This document shows positions 1-6,246 of a DNA stretch of 10,401 nt, piece by piece. Both the position numbers and the translations under genes were made by a program. Position 1 is the first letter of the stretch, and every line of letters begins with the position of its first letter. The notes under the pieces are model-generated. The model ran no database searches. It had not been told where the DNA came from and saw nothing but the letters and a program-made list of their open reading frames with translations. Source of the DNA: Lachnospiraceae bacterium (GTDB lineage: Bacteria > Bacillota > Clostridia > Lachnospirales > Lachnospiraceae); the NCBI GenBank assembly GCA_017477005.1, contig JAFUXY010000253.1, positions 1 to 10,401 on the forward strand, given 5' to 3'.

Positions 1-903
1 CTTGTCGATCACATCACCGCTCGCGTAAATATTCGGCACAGACGTACGAAGATGGTCGTCCACCTTGATTCCCCTGCGGCTCGCCTCGATCCCAAGCTCT
101 TCCAAGCCCAAATCCTCCACATTTGCGATCCGCCCCGTGGCATCGAGCACATAATCCCCCTCTACCACAAGGCCGCTATTCGTCTTTACCAAATAGGAAT
201 TTCCATTCTTTTCTACATCCGAGACGGCCTCGCCAAAATAGAAGGTAGCTCCCATTCCCTTCATTTTTTCCACCATCTTGTCGACATATTCAGACGGATA
301 CGCCGCAAGCGCCCTCGGGGCAAACTCGATAAATGAAACCTTCTTGCCAAGCATCAGCGCCATCGAAGCAAATTCCATTGAAATAATCCCCGCTCCGATA
401 CAAACCATATGCTCCGGCATCACATCCAAATCCAGAAAATGGCTGCTGCCATGCGTGTATGCGCTCCCCGGAATATCAAGCTGCGCATTCCTCTGTCCCG
501 TTCCAATCACGATATTTTCTGCGGAAATCTGTCGGCCATCCACGTCGACTGTATGGGCATCCACCAGCTTGCCTCTGCCTCGAATAACATCAATTCCCAT
601 ATCCGAAAATATCTTTTCCAGAATGGGATCGAACCTTCCAATGGACTCCTTCTTGTAAGCCATCAGCTTTGTCCAATGGATCTTGACATCGCTTTCCACA
701 CACAGACCCTCATAACGCTTCAGCCCTTCCAAAAACTCAAACGGGCCATCCAGCATAATCTTGGCATCGCATCCGTAGTTTGTGCAAGTGCCGCCCATTT
801 TATCCATCTCCACAAAGGCCACCTTTTTTCCGGAAACCGCCAGGGCTATGCCTCCGTGGTTGCAGGAATGTCCACTCCCAATAAATATTACATCATAATC
901 CAT
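1..903 (-). CDS. FAD-dependent pyridine nucleotide-disulfide oxidoreductase (partial, C-terminus beyond left edge)
   Basis: The frame is open from the ATG at 903 to the window edge, giving 301 residues of a family usually about 440-450 long. The N-terminus MDYDVIFIGSG is the FAD dinucleotide-binding fold. GGTCTNYGCDAK at residues 37-48 holds the CxxxxC redox pair, Cys40 and Cys45, of the glutathione reductase/lipoamide dehydrogenase family. A second Rossmann motif near residue 170 (VCIGAGIISMEFA) would bind NAD(P)H, and the last residues (NIYASGDV) are the conserved FAD-binding GD motif. The dimerisation domain lies outside the window. The Cys motif has Asp-Ala where classical members have a GCxPSK-like sequence, so the disulfide substrate cannot be named. 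AAGGAG about 5 bases upstream supports the start. A sigma-A promoter lies at 947-975 and the tetR gene is just upstream, suggesting TetR control. Family call firm; substrate unknown. Confidence 0.9.
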   Translation of the reverse strand, partial: MDYDVIFIGSGHSCNHGGIALAVSGKKVAFVEMDKMGGTCTNYGCDAKIMLDGPFEFLEGLKRYEGLCVESDVKIHWTKLMAYKKESIGRFDPILEKIFSDMGIDVIRGRGKLVDAHTVDVDGRQISAENIVIGTGQRNAQLDIPGSAYTHGSSHFLDLDVMPEHMVCIGAGIISMEFASMALMLGKKVSFIEFAPRALAAYPSEYVDKMVEKMKGMGATFYFGEAVSDVEKNGNSYLVKTNSGLVVEGDYVLDATGRIANVEDLGLEELGIEASRRGIKVDDHLRTSVPNIYASGDVIDK

Positions 904-946
904 ACATCTCTCCTTTATAGTATGCCAAATTTGTCAATTCTGTTCT

Positions 947-975
947 ACTATAAGGCTACCAAGGAGAGTTTTCAA
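947..975 (-). promoter_or_regulatory. Probable sigma-A promoter of the flavoprotein gene
   Basis: Read on the minus strand, TTGAAA (975-970), a 17-bp spacer, and TATAGT (952-947) form a near-consensus promoter. The start point would be near 940, giving a leader of about 37 bases that includes the AAGGAG ribosome binding site. An AATTC-AGA-GAATT inverted repeat at 974-986 overlaps the -35 box and is a possible operator. The gene can therefore be transcribed separately from tetR. Confidence 0.6.
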
Positions 976-1003
976 TTCAGAGAATTTATACATCCTCTTT
1001 TTT

Positions 1004-1029
1004 TGAGAGAATATTGCAATTTTCTCTCA
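1004..1029. promoter_or_regulatory. 26-bp dyad over the tetR stop codon, candidate TetR operator
   Basis: Perfect 8-bp arms TGAGAGAA and TTCTCTCA flank an inner palindrome ATTGCAAT; only one base pair of the 26-bp dyad mismatches. It covers the tetR stop codon and lies about 30 bp upstream of the -35 box of the downstream flavoprotein gene. A terminator is unlikely: on the minus strand the hairpin is followed by A residues, and on the plus strand by TTTCATAAAG. Size and symmetry fit a TetR-family operator, but binding is inference. Confidence 0.45.
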
Positions 1030-1575
1030 TTTCATAAAGACCTTCAAAGGATCAATCACGCAGTTGCAGATCAGTTCCGTCAGATGCTCCGGCGTGGCTT
1101 CAAATTCCCCCACAACCCAGGCGCACGCAAGATGAACCGATCCATAGACGGAGTGGCGAAGATAAATCTCCATATCACCGTCCATGCTATTTTCACCAAA
1201 TTTCCGGATGAAATGATCCCTGTACATAGCCAAGGTACATTCTGTCACATGCTTGATATAAGACTGATACCCCTTTGTATTATTCAGCAAATTTTGCAGA
1301 TAAATTCGGTTCTCCCAGCTGTACCTCACCGTTTCAAGGACATAGTCCCGCCACGTATATTTCTGTCCATCCACAGCGTGGAAACGCTCGTCAAAATTCC
1401 TGGCATATTCCCAGGCGATCAGGTCATATTTGTCTTTGAAATACCGATAAAATGTCGCGGGAGAAAGCTGACAATTATTCACAATATCCTCTATTGTAAT
1501 CCTGTTGACTTCCTTTTTTTTCGACAGCTCAATAAAGGATTCAACCAGTATTTCTTTTGTGGTTTTTCTTTTCAT
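1027..1575 (-). CDS. TetR/AcrR-family transcriptional regulator
   Basis: A protein of 182 residues with the TetR layout. An N-terminal helix-turn-helix (about residues 8-54) contains ITIEDIVNNCQLSPATFYRY followed by FKDKYDL, the typical TetR_N recognition-helix sequence. The remaining ~125 residues are helical and resemble the C-terminal domain of DhaS-type TetR regulators, so it could be an activator or a repressor; its ligand is unknown. The start is uncertain: I prefer ATG at 1575 because MKRKTTKEIL is a normal TetR N-terminus, but a GTG at 1593 would add six residues, and neither has a recognisable Shine-Dalgarno. The gene begins about 54 bases after the stop of the MBL-rubredoxin gene with no terminator between, so it may share that transcript. 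It probably controls the flanking redox genes. Confidence 0.88.
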   Translation of the reverse strand: MKRKTTKEILVESFIELSKKKEVNRITIEDIVNNCQLSPATFYRYFKDKYDLIAWEYARNFDERFHAVDGQKYTWRDYVLETVRYSWENRIYLQNLLNNTKGYQSYIKHVTECTLAMYRDHFIRKFGENSMDGDMEIYLRHSVYGSVHLACAWVVGEFEATPEHLTELICNCVIDPLKVFMK

Positions 1576-1628
1576 AATAAACGTACGAGCCACGGGGCAA
1601 AACAGATAATTTCAATTTTTTGACTCGA

Positions 1629-2570
1629 TCATGCCTTATTGAATTTTTCCTTTGGCTGCTTGCATCTTGGGCATTTCCAATCCTCCGGCAAATCCTCGAA
1701 AGCGACCCCGTCATGCTCCGCCGGATCATAGACATAACCACAAATCGAGCAGACATATTTGCCGCTCGCCTCCTGCGCCTCAAAATTCACCTCCGCAAGC
1801 ACCGTCTCCACCGGATGATCTAAGTCCATGACCCGCTTAGCCTCCAGATTCTCATAGCCCTGCGGCGTATGCGTGCCCATATAAACCGTCGGATGATGGC
1901 GAACAAACTCACGCACTCTGTCCATCGTCTCTCTGGCGGCCGGAAGATCATCAAATACCACAGAAAGCTTGTTCTCGTACAGCGCTTCATCCACATAGGT
2001 AATGTCCCCGTGGATCATATAGAACAGATCGTCTTGTTCCACAATCACGACGCTGTTTCCGTTTGTATGCCCCTTCGCCTTGATAAAGGTAATCCCATCG
2101 CAGATCTTCTGGCTCTCAGGAAAATTGTAATAAGCGCCGTCCGTGAACTTCACTGGAACAATATTGGAAATCCCCTGCAGCTCCTGCGCAGAACACTCTT
2201 CCTCGTTCACAAAGATCTGCGCATTCGGGAAGGATTTAAGCTCCCCGGAATGATCCGCATGCTTGTGCGTCAAAAGAATCTTCGTGACCTGCTCCGGCTT
2301 GTATCCAAGCCCCAAAAAAGCATCCATATAGCTTGCGATATCCTTTCCGGTAAACGCTAGAGATTTCTCGTCCGGAACCTCTTCGGGCGTACCCGCAGGA
2401 ATGCCGGTATCCACCAAAATCACCTCATCGCCTGTATCGATCAGATAATTCTGGAGGCTGCCCCGATAGCGGACATTGATGTCAAACTTCTCAGGTCCTT
2501 CCTCGCCGCCAAAGGCGAACGGTTGCGAATAAAACCCATCTTTCCGGAACTTGACTGCTTTGATTTCCAT
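1629..2570 (-). CDS. Metallo-beta-lactamase-fold hydrolase fused to C-terminal rubredoxin
   Basis: 313 residues. Residues about 35-240 form a metallo-beta-lactamase domain with THKHADHSG (His102, His104, Asp106, His107), GHTNG (His168), HGD (Asp189) and GTHTP (His234). This HxHxDH set is the dinuclear zinc type, most like N-acyl homoserine lactonase-type lactonases. Residues about 270-313 are a complete rubredoxin with CSIC (Cys274, Cys277), GYVYDP and CPRC (Cys300, Cys303), a one-iron electron carrier. Flavodiiron proteins also join MBL and redox domains, but carry HxExD and a flavodoxin; neither is seen here. Start: the ATG at 2570 has AAAGGA 8 bases upstream, whereas the ATG at 2579 abuts that AAAGG and an earlier frame extension lacks a ribosome site. 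It has its own promoter (2669-2697). Electron partner and substrate are unknown; the nearby flavoprotein is a candidate partner. Confidence 0.9.
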   Translation of the reverse strand: MEIKAVKFRKDGFYSQPFAFGGEEGPEKFDINVRYRGSLQNYLIDTGDEVILVDTGIPAGTPEEVPDEKSLAFTGKDIASYMDAFLGLGYKPEQVTKILLTHKHADHSGELKSFPNAQIFVNEEECSAQELQGISNIVPVKFTDGAYYNFPESQKICDGITFIKAKGHTNGNSVVIVEQDDLFYMIHGDITYVDEALYENKLSVVFDDLPAARETMDRVREFVRHHPTVYMGTHTPQGYENLEAKRVMDLDHPVETVLAEVNFEAQEASGKYVCSICGYVYDPAEHDGVAFEDLPEDWKCPRCKQPKEKFNKA

Positions 2571-2618
2571 ACTTTCCATCCTTTCTTTTTTGAAACAAAT
2601 AAAAAACATCCAAACCAA

Positions 2619-2655
2619 TTTTGGGAAACAATGGTGTTTCTGTTGCCTCCCAAAA
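2619..2655 (-). other. Inverted repeat in the 5' leader of the MBL-rubredoxin gene
   Basis: TTTTGGGA and TCCCAAAA form perfect 8-bp arms separated by 21 bases. It begins about 7 bases after the predicted start point of the MBL-rubredoxin promoter and ends about 35 bases before its ribosome binding site. No T-run follows, so it is not an intrinsic terminator. It could stabilise the mRNA or be a regulatory structure or operator. Confidence 0.35.
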
Positions 2656-2668
2656 ACCAGTTTAGATG

Positions 2669-2697
2669 ATTGTACCAGTAAAAGCAACTACTAGCAA
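2669..2697 (-). promoter_or_regulatory. Probable extended -10 promoter of the MBL-rubredoxin gene
   Basis: On the minus strand TTGCTA (2697-2692), a 17-bp spacer and TACAAT (2674-2669) are preceded by TG one base before the -10, an extended -10 arrangement. The -35 box lies only about 4 bases past the stop codon of the PTS IIA gene, so the redox cluster starts its own transcript right after the sorbitol operon. No terminator was seen between the two. Confidence 0.6.
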
Positions 2698-2700
2698 TCT

Positions 2701-3066
2701 TTATTTTTGAATAATCGAAATCTTCGTTCCTACGTGTATATCCGGAATCGATGCTTCCTCTGTGTAAAGCGTTCCCGGCAGCTCTGCCTCCGTTTTTCCG
2801 GACATATTGATCGTCATATGTCCCAGACCCGCCAGCGTCACCGGAGCCTCTTCCCCGACGGCTGTGATCTTGTATTCCTTGTCGTCGATCTTCAAATACT
2901 GTCCCGCTGCGATCGTTCCGTTGATCGGATTCACGCTGACAGAATAGCAGTAATCCTTCAGCTCATCCGGCGCGTTTTCACCGAAAATAATGAACATGTT
3001 TCCGCCTGCGAATTCGTTCACACTTGCACCCAATGCCTTCACTTCGTTTTCATAAATCACCTTCAT
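2701..3066 (-). CDS. srlB: PTS glucitol/sorbitol-specific EIIA component
   Basis: 121 residues, about the length of E. coli SrlB, and alignable by eye along its length: MKVIYENEVKALG at the start, a central ITAVGEEA, LGHMTI, and AELPGTLY near the end. EIIA accepts phosphate from HPr and passes it to the IIB domain of SrlE in the cytoplasm. His83 in LGHMTI is the only clearly conserved histidine I see and is the likely phosphorylation site (inference). AGGAGG 8 bases upstream fixes the ATG; a longer frame would run into srlE. It is the last gene of the sorbitol operon, 23 bases after srlE. In lactobacillus nomenclature it would be gutA. Confidence 0.93.
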   Translation of the reverse strand: MKVIYENEVKALGASVNEFAGGNMFIIFGENAPDELKDYCYSVSVNPINGTIAAGQYLKIDDKEYKITAVGEEAPVTLAGLGHMTINMSGKTEAELPGTLYTEEASIPDIHVGTKISIIQK

Positions 3067-3089
3067 AATGAGTACCTCCTCCTTATTTT

Positions 3090-4118
3090 TTATGCTCCTG
3101 CATACAATCCAAAACTTGCGAAAAACGCGATCAACACTCTGAGCCATCCTGTCAAAAACCTTGAATACATTACTGAAACCACACCGACCTCAATCGTCTC
3201 TGTTTCCGCTTCTGCCAATCCCAGACCAACCGGGATGAAATCGCAGGCACCCTGGCAGTTGATGGCGAACAAAGCCGGAAGCGCCAGCTGCGGACTGATG
3301 TTTCCTTTTCCGATTTCCGTCCCGATCAAAGTACCGATGATCTGCGCGATTACGGCGCCAGGTCCCAACAGAGCGGACAGACCAGGAATTGAACAAATAA
3401 TGCCAAGGATCAACAGACCTACGATATTTCCTGCCAGCGGCTTCATTACATTGGCAAATACCGTGCCGACACCAGAGCCGTTGATAATACCGATCAGCAT
3501 AGCCACGAACGCCATAAACGGAAGCAAGGTGGTAATACAGGTCTGAACCGCGTCACGCGCCGCCTGATAGAAGGTGTTGACGACTTTTCCGGCGCCAAGC
3601 CCGATTTTCGTCATCAGATTCTTGTTTTCCTGCTGCGCCAGCGTCTTTGAAACGCTCATATCCGCCGTGAATTTCGGAGCGTCCTCGCTCTTTGCTTCCG
3701 CTTTCGCCTCGGCCTTTTGCGCCGCTGCTGCCGCCTGGCTTTCATCCGCCAGAGAAACCTGCGCCGATGTAACGGCCGACACATAAATATCTTCTGTAAT
3801 ATACTGCGCCAGGGGGCCGGACTTTCCGGTCGGCATTACGTTGACGGTCGGGATTCCCTTCTGCGGATAGATGCCGCAGCGAAGGGTTCCGCCGCAGTCA
3901 ATGATCGCCATTGCCATCTCTTCTTCCGGACATTTTGTTTTGAATCCATTGACGGCTTCCATCCCGGACAGCTCGCAGATCTTCGCCAGGCACTCCGGCT
4001 CTGCGCCGCCGCCAGTGATGTACATTACCTTATTTTTTTGCTCGGTCGGTGTCACGACAAGCGGGCCGCCGAATCCGCCCTGACCACGTTCTATCCGAAT
4101 TGATTTATATTCAGCCAT
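3090..4118 (-). CDS. srlE: PTS glucitol/sorbitol-specific EIIBC component
   Basis: 342 residues, slightly longer than E. coli SrlE (319). The N-terminal IIB domain (about 1-125) contains [13 protein letters not shown], where Cys75 or Cys81 is the phosphocysteine, followed by [16 protein letters not shown]. An Ala/Lys/Glu-rich linker (about 126-150) leads to the membrane IIC half, with hydrophobic segments near 195-215, 228-247, 252-268 and 325-342 and the conserved loop [31 protein letters not shown] phosphorylates sorbitol during transport through the membrane formed with SrlA. Start supported by AGGAGG at 4134-4129. It sits between srlA and srlB in a tightly spaced operon. The long charged linker probably accounts for the extra length. 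Confidence 0.95.
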   Translation of the reverse strand: MAEYKSIRIERGQGGFGGPLVVTPTEQKNKVMYITGGGAEPECLAKICELSGMEAVNGFKTKCPEEEMAMAIIDCGGTLRCGIYPQKGIPTVNVMPTGKSGPLAQYITEDIYVSAVTSAQVSLADESQAAAAAQKAEAKAEAKSEDAPKFTADMSVSKTLAQQENKNLMTKIGLGAGKVVNTFYQAARDAVQTCITTLLPFMAFVAMLIGIINGSGVGTVFANVMKPLAGNIVGLLILGIICSIPGLSALLGPGAVIAQIIGTLIGTEIGKGNISPQLALPALFAINCQGACDFIPVGLGLAEAETETIEVGVVSVMYSRFLTGWLRVLIAFFASFGLYAGA

Positions 4119-4172
4119 AATCTGTATTCCTCCTTTTTTGACTTTCCCCGAGTTGTTTTTATTTTCCCTGAA

Positions 4173-4718
4173 TTACTTTTTGAACTCTCTTGAAAGTGTC
4201 ACGCCCTGCTGCTTCTCCACATATTTCGTTGTAAAGTCGGTCGCCCATCCAGAGATGAAATTTGCGATCATACCAACGAGCAGATAGCGTACGGCCAAAG
4301 GCGCGGTGTCCAGTCCCAAGGTTGTGATGCCGTTTGCGATGCCCAGCCATACAAACAGCTCGCCTGCGTTGATGTGCGGGAAAATACCGTTGTTGGTGTG
4401 GCAGTGATACGTGACCGATGCGTAAAAGCTAGGCTTGTAATACTCCGGCATAAACTTTCCCATCGACAGAGCCATCGGATTTCCCAGCATAAACGCGGAT
4501 ACGAACGGCAGAATCCAATAGCGAAGAAACACGTTGCTTGTACAAAGGGCTGCGAATTTTTCCACCCGCTCCTGTCCGACCAATGAGATGATGGAATTCA
4601 TCAGCACCAGAAGCATCAATACGGTAGGGATAATTCCTGTGACCCATCCCACGAAGGTTTCGCCTCCCAGGTTGAACAGGGTCATAAATCCCGAGGCAAA
4701 TTTCACTAATATGTCCAT
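4173..4718 (-). CDS. srlA: PTS glucitol/sorbitol-specific EIIC component
   Basis: 181 residues, close to E. coli SrlA (187). It starts MDILVKFASGFMTLFNLGGE with AAGGAG 6 bases upstream. Hydrophobic segments lie near residues 20-48, 62-80, 120-138 and 142-160. The family hallmark ILPFVSAFMLGNPMALSMGKFMPEYYKP and the polar loop YHCHTNNGIFPHINAGELFVWLGIANG, probably part of the sugar pathway, are both complete. It forms the sorbitol channel with the C domain of SrlE. It follows gutM after a 55-base gap containing a strong hairpin, the only sizeable non-coding gap among the operon's internal junctions besides the srlA-srlE gap. Lactobacillus naming would be gutC. Confidence 0.95.
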   Translation of the reverse strand: MDILVKFASGFMTLFNLGGETFVGWVTGIIPTVLMLLVLMNSIISLVGQERVEKFAALCTSNVFLRYWILPFVSAFMLGNPMALSMGKFMPEYYKPSFYASVTYHCHTNNGIFPHINAGELFVWLGIANGITTLGLDTAPLAVRYLLVGMIANFISGWATDFTTKYVEKQQGVTLSREFKK

Positions 4719-4742
4719 AAAAAACTCCTTTCGTTTCACTCT

Positions 4743-4767
4743 TCCTCCCGACGAAACGCCGGGAGGA
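4743..4767 (-). other. Intercistronic hairpin between gutM and srlA
   Basis: Perfect 8-bp GC-rich arms, TCCTCCCG and CGGGAGGA, enclose a 9-base loop. The hairpin starts 6 bases after the gutM stop codon and ends about 12 bases before the srlA ribosome site. No T-run follows, so it should not terminate well. Such structures often set mRNA processing or stability, so transport and regulatory genes may be expressed at different levels (inference). Its second arm contains GGGAGGA, which resembles a Shine-Dalgarno but would be sequestered in the stem. Confidence 0.55.
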
Positions 4768-4773
4768 TTTCTA

Positions 4774-5256
4774 TTATTTTGTAACCACCCTGGCAGCTCT
4801 TGTCCGATCCCGGACAGCCATATTTTGGGCGACATTCTCGATGGCCTGACCCACGCGTCCGATCGGGCTTGGCGGCTCTGGGATTTCCTCGCCTGCCATA
4901 TATTTGCGATAAGTGAGCGCGGCATCCTCAATCGCCCGGCAGAGATTCCGATGATTTTTCGGACCGTCTTCCCGCTTCAAATCGCCGATATACCGACCTT
5001 CAAAACCGGGAAGCACCTTCACCCTCGCAAGAATTGTCACTCCTTCGAGCTTTTTTCCCTCTTGGATCATACCCTTTTCATCGATCAAAAACATAACGAT
5101 GGCTCCTGCGTGAAAGCCGCCTGACTTTCGGCCGACCGCTACCTTTCCCTTCCGCCGCAGCGCGATAAATTCATTTGAAAAATGTTTCATCTGAACCATC
5201 GACAACGCACTCTGAATCACAAACGCTATGATTACCACGATTCCCAAAGCTACCAT
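4774..5256 (-). CDS. gutM: GutM-family glucitol operon activator protein
   Basis: 160 residues. The N-terminus MVALGIVVIIAFVIQSAL is a single membrane segment, followed by KHFSNEFIALRRKGKVAVGR and SGGFHAGAIVMF, then KLEGVTILARVKVLPGFEGR. This matches the E. coli GutM/SrlM pattern (membrane helix, then F..L...G.VgVGRs.G.f, then L.G.TVfAR). In E. coli GutM is an auxiliary activator of the glucitol operon. This protein is about 40 residues longer than E. coli GutM (119); the extra C-terminus (from about EPPSPIGRVGQ) is amphipathic and basic at the end. AGGAGG 7 bases upstream confirms the start. It lies 15 bases after the dehydrogenase gene, so the two are cotranscribed. How a membrane-anchored protein activates the operon is unclear; it may present the PTS-linked regulator with its signal. 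Confidence 0.9.
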   Translation of the reverse strand: MVALGIVVIIAFVIQSALSMVQMKHFSNEFIALRRKGKVAVGRKSGGFHAGAIVMFLIDEKGMIQEGKKLEGVTILARVKVLPGFEGRYIGDLKREDGPKNHRNLCRAIEDAALTYRKYMAGEEIPEPPSPIGRVGQAIENVAQNMAVRDRTRAARVVTK

Positions 5257-5271
5257 TTTTTACCTCCTGTT

Positions 5272-6072
5272 TTATCCGCGCGATTTACCACCCGAAATAT
5301 TATACGTTGTACCGGTGATGTAGCTCGCCTTGTCCGATACCAAAAAGGCGACTGCATTTCCTACCTCATCAAGCTTTCCATCGCGTCCCAACGGAATGGT
5401 CTTGGAATAATCCGTCGACAGGTTCTCCGGCTTCACGCCTCTCGTGTAGGCCAGCGCCTCGTTGTAGGCCTCCGTCCGGAGTCCGGTCGCCTCCATAATG
5501 CCCGGCGCGCAGGCCAGCACGCGGATGTTGTACTGCCCCAATTCCTTCGCCCAGGAACGGGTGAAGCTGTCTACCGCGCCCTTGGTCGCCGAGTACGCTG
5601 ACTGCCCCTGTGAGCCTTCCTTGCCGGACTCCGACGACATATTGAGGATCACGCCCTTTTTCTGCTTCACCATAATTCTCGCCGCGGCCTGCGCGCAGAG
5701 GAACAATCCCTTGACATTCACGTTAAACATCTTGTCAAACGAATCCACGGACAATTCGTATTCCGGCTTCTCCCCTTTGACATCCACCAACAACCTTGGC
5801 ATATTGATTCCGGCATTGTTCACGAGGGCGTCGATCCTTCCGTACTTTTCCATAATCGCGTCCATCATGGCCTGCACGCTGTCCGGATCGGTGACATTAC
5901 ATTTCACACAATACGCGCCGTCGATCTCGTCCCCGGTCTCTACCGACATATCCACGATCACTGCGTTTGCGCCCACCGACTGCAGCACCTCCACAACGTG
6001 CTTTCCAATCCCGGATGCTCCCCCTGTGACTGCGACAATTTTTCCTTCCAGCTCCAACCAATTCTCTTTCAT
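5272..6072 (-). CDS. gutF: Short-chain dehydrogenase/reductase, probable sorbitol-6-phosphate 2-dehydrogenase
   Basis: 266 residues of a classical SDR. TGGASGIG (16-23) is the dinucleotide-binding glycine motif; Asp41 at the end of beta-strand 2 indicates NAD(H) preference; NNAG is at 85-88, and the catalytic set is Asn119, Ser147, Tyr160 and Lys164 (YSATK). The end, YITGTTYNISGGKSRG, resembles lactobacillus GutF/SorD and SrlD-type enzymes. Expected reaction: D-sorbitol 6-phosphate plus NAD+ to fructose 6-phosphate plus NADH. The substrate is inferred from the operon, since sequence alone shows only an SDR. Start: GGGAGG 8 bases before the ATG at 6072; a further ATG at 6087 lies inside that ribosome site region and is unlikely. 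It is the first gene of the operon. Confidence 0.88.
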   Translation of the reverse strand: MKENWLELEGKIVAVTGGASGIGKHVVEVLQSVGANAVIVDMSVETGDEIDGAYCVKCNVTDPDSVQAMMDAIMEKYGRIDALVNNAGINMPRLLVDVKGEKPEYELSVDSFDKMFNVNVKGLFLCAQAAARIMVKQKKGVILNMSSESGKEGSQGQSAYSATKGAVDSFTRSWAKELGQYNIRVLACAPGIMEATGLRTEAYNEALAYTRGVKPENLSTDYSKTIPLGRDGKLDEVGNAVAFLVSDKASYITGTTYNISGGKSRG

Positions 6073-6134
6073 TATAAAACCTCCCATTCTTGTTTTCTAT
6101 ACCTTGGGGAAACTTTTGTTTTTCCCTCGTTGCA

Positions 6135-6157
6135 AGTATAAAATAACAAGAACCGGA
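6135..6157 (-). promoter_or_regulatory. Candidate activator-dependent promoter of the sorbitol operon (-10 only)
   Basis: On the minus strand TATACT (6140-6135) matches the -10 consensus in five of six positions, but nothing like TTGACA is found 17 bp upstream, as expected of an activator-dependent promoter. The start would be near 6128, placing the two operator palindromes about 58 and 92 bases upstream. A second -10-like TATAGA at 6101-6096 is the alternative; it would give a short leader ending at the GGGAGG ribosome site. Confidence 0.35.
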
Positions 6158-6177
6158 GGCTCTTTTAATACCTTTAT

Positions 6178-6194
6178 TTTCCCTTGGAGGGAAA
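6178..6194. promoter_or_regulatory. Operator site A: TTTCC-N7-GGAAA palindrome
   Basis: TTTCCCTTGGAGGGAAA has 7-bp arms and a 3-base centre. It is the promoter-proximal member of two TTTCC-N7-GGAAA sites in the 174-bp gap between the regulator and the dehydrogenase genes. Its centre is 34 bp from the centre of site B. Likely bound by the locus regulator (inference). Confidence 0.55.
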
Positions 6195-6211
6195 TGCGTT
6201 GATCTGCGAAA

Positions 6212-6228
6212 TTTCCACGCCATGGAAA
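6212..6228. promoter_or_regulatory. Operator site B: TTTCC-N7-GGAAA palindrome
   Basis: TTTCCACGCCATGGAAA lies inside a 19-bp element with ATTTCCA/TGGAAAT arms. Both this site and its flank (TTTCGCAGATCAACG on the minus strand) recur, with small changes, upstream of the regulator gene at 8258-8302. The conserved flank argues for a shared regulatory module and not a chance palindrome. Confidence 0.6.
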
Positions 6229-6246
6229 TAGGTGGTACTATTGCAT

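Noticed and set aside
827..836. TTTCCGGAAA palindrome as another copy of the operator
   Set aside because: It lies inside the flavoprotein coding sequence and lacks the 7-base spacing, so it does not share the TTTCC-N7-GGAAA design.
1004..1029. Intrinsic terminator of tetR
   Set aside because: The hairpin is strong, but in the tetR direction it is followed by A residues, and in the other direction by TTTCATAAAG, so no terminator U-tract exists.
409..1623. A 404-codon plus-strand open frame
   Set aside because: It lies antisense to the flavoprotein and TetR genes, whose minus-strand frames have clear domain motifs. Its translation has no recognisable domain and no good ribosome site.
1629..2570. 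Flavodiiron protein (FprA/rubredoxin:oxygen oxidoreductase)
   Set aside because: There is no flavodoxin domain and the metal motif is HxHxDH, not HxExD.
2707..3546. A 279-codon plus-strand open frame
   Set aside because: It is antisense to srlB and srlE, which are unmistakable family members with AGGAGG ribosome sites. It is a shadow of their codon use.
6200..6220. Sigma-54 promoter (TGGCGTGGAAATTTCGC on the minus strand)
   Set aside because: The GG to GC distance is two bases too long for a -24/-12 promoter, and the sequence is better explained as operator site B.
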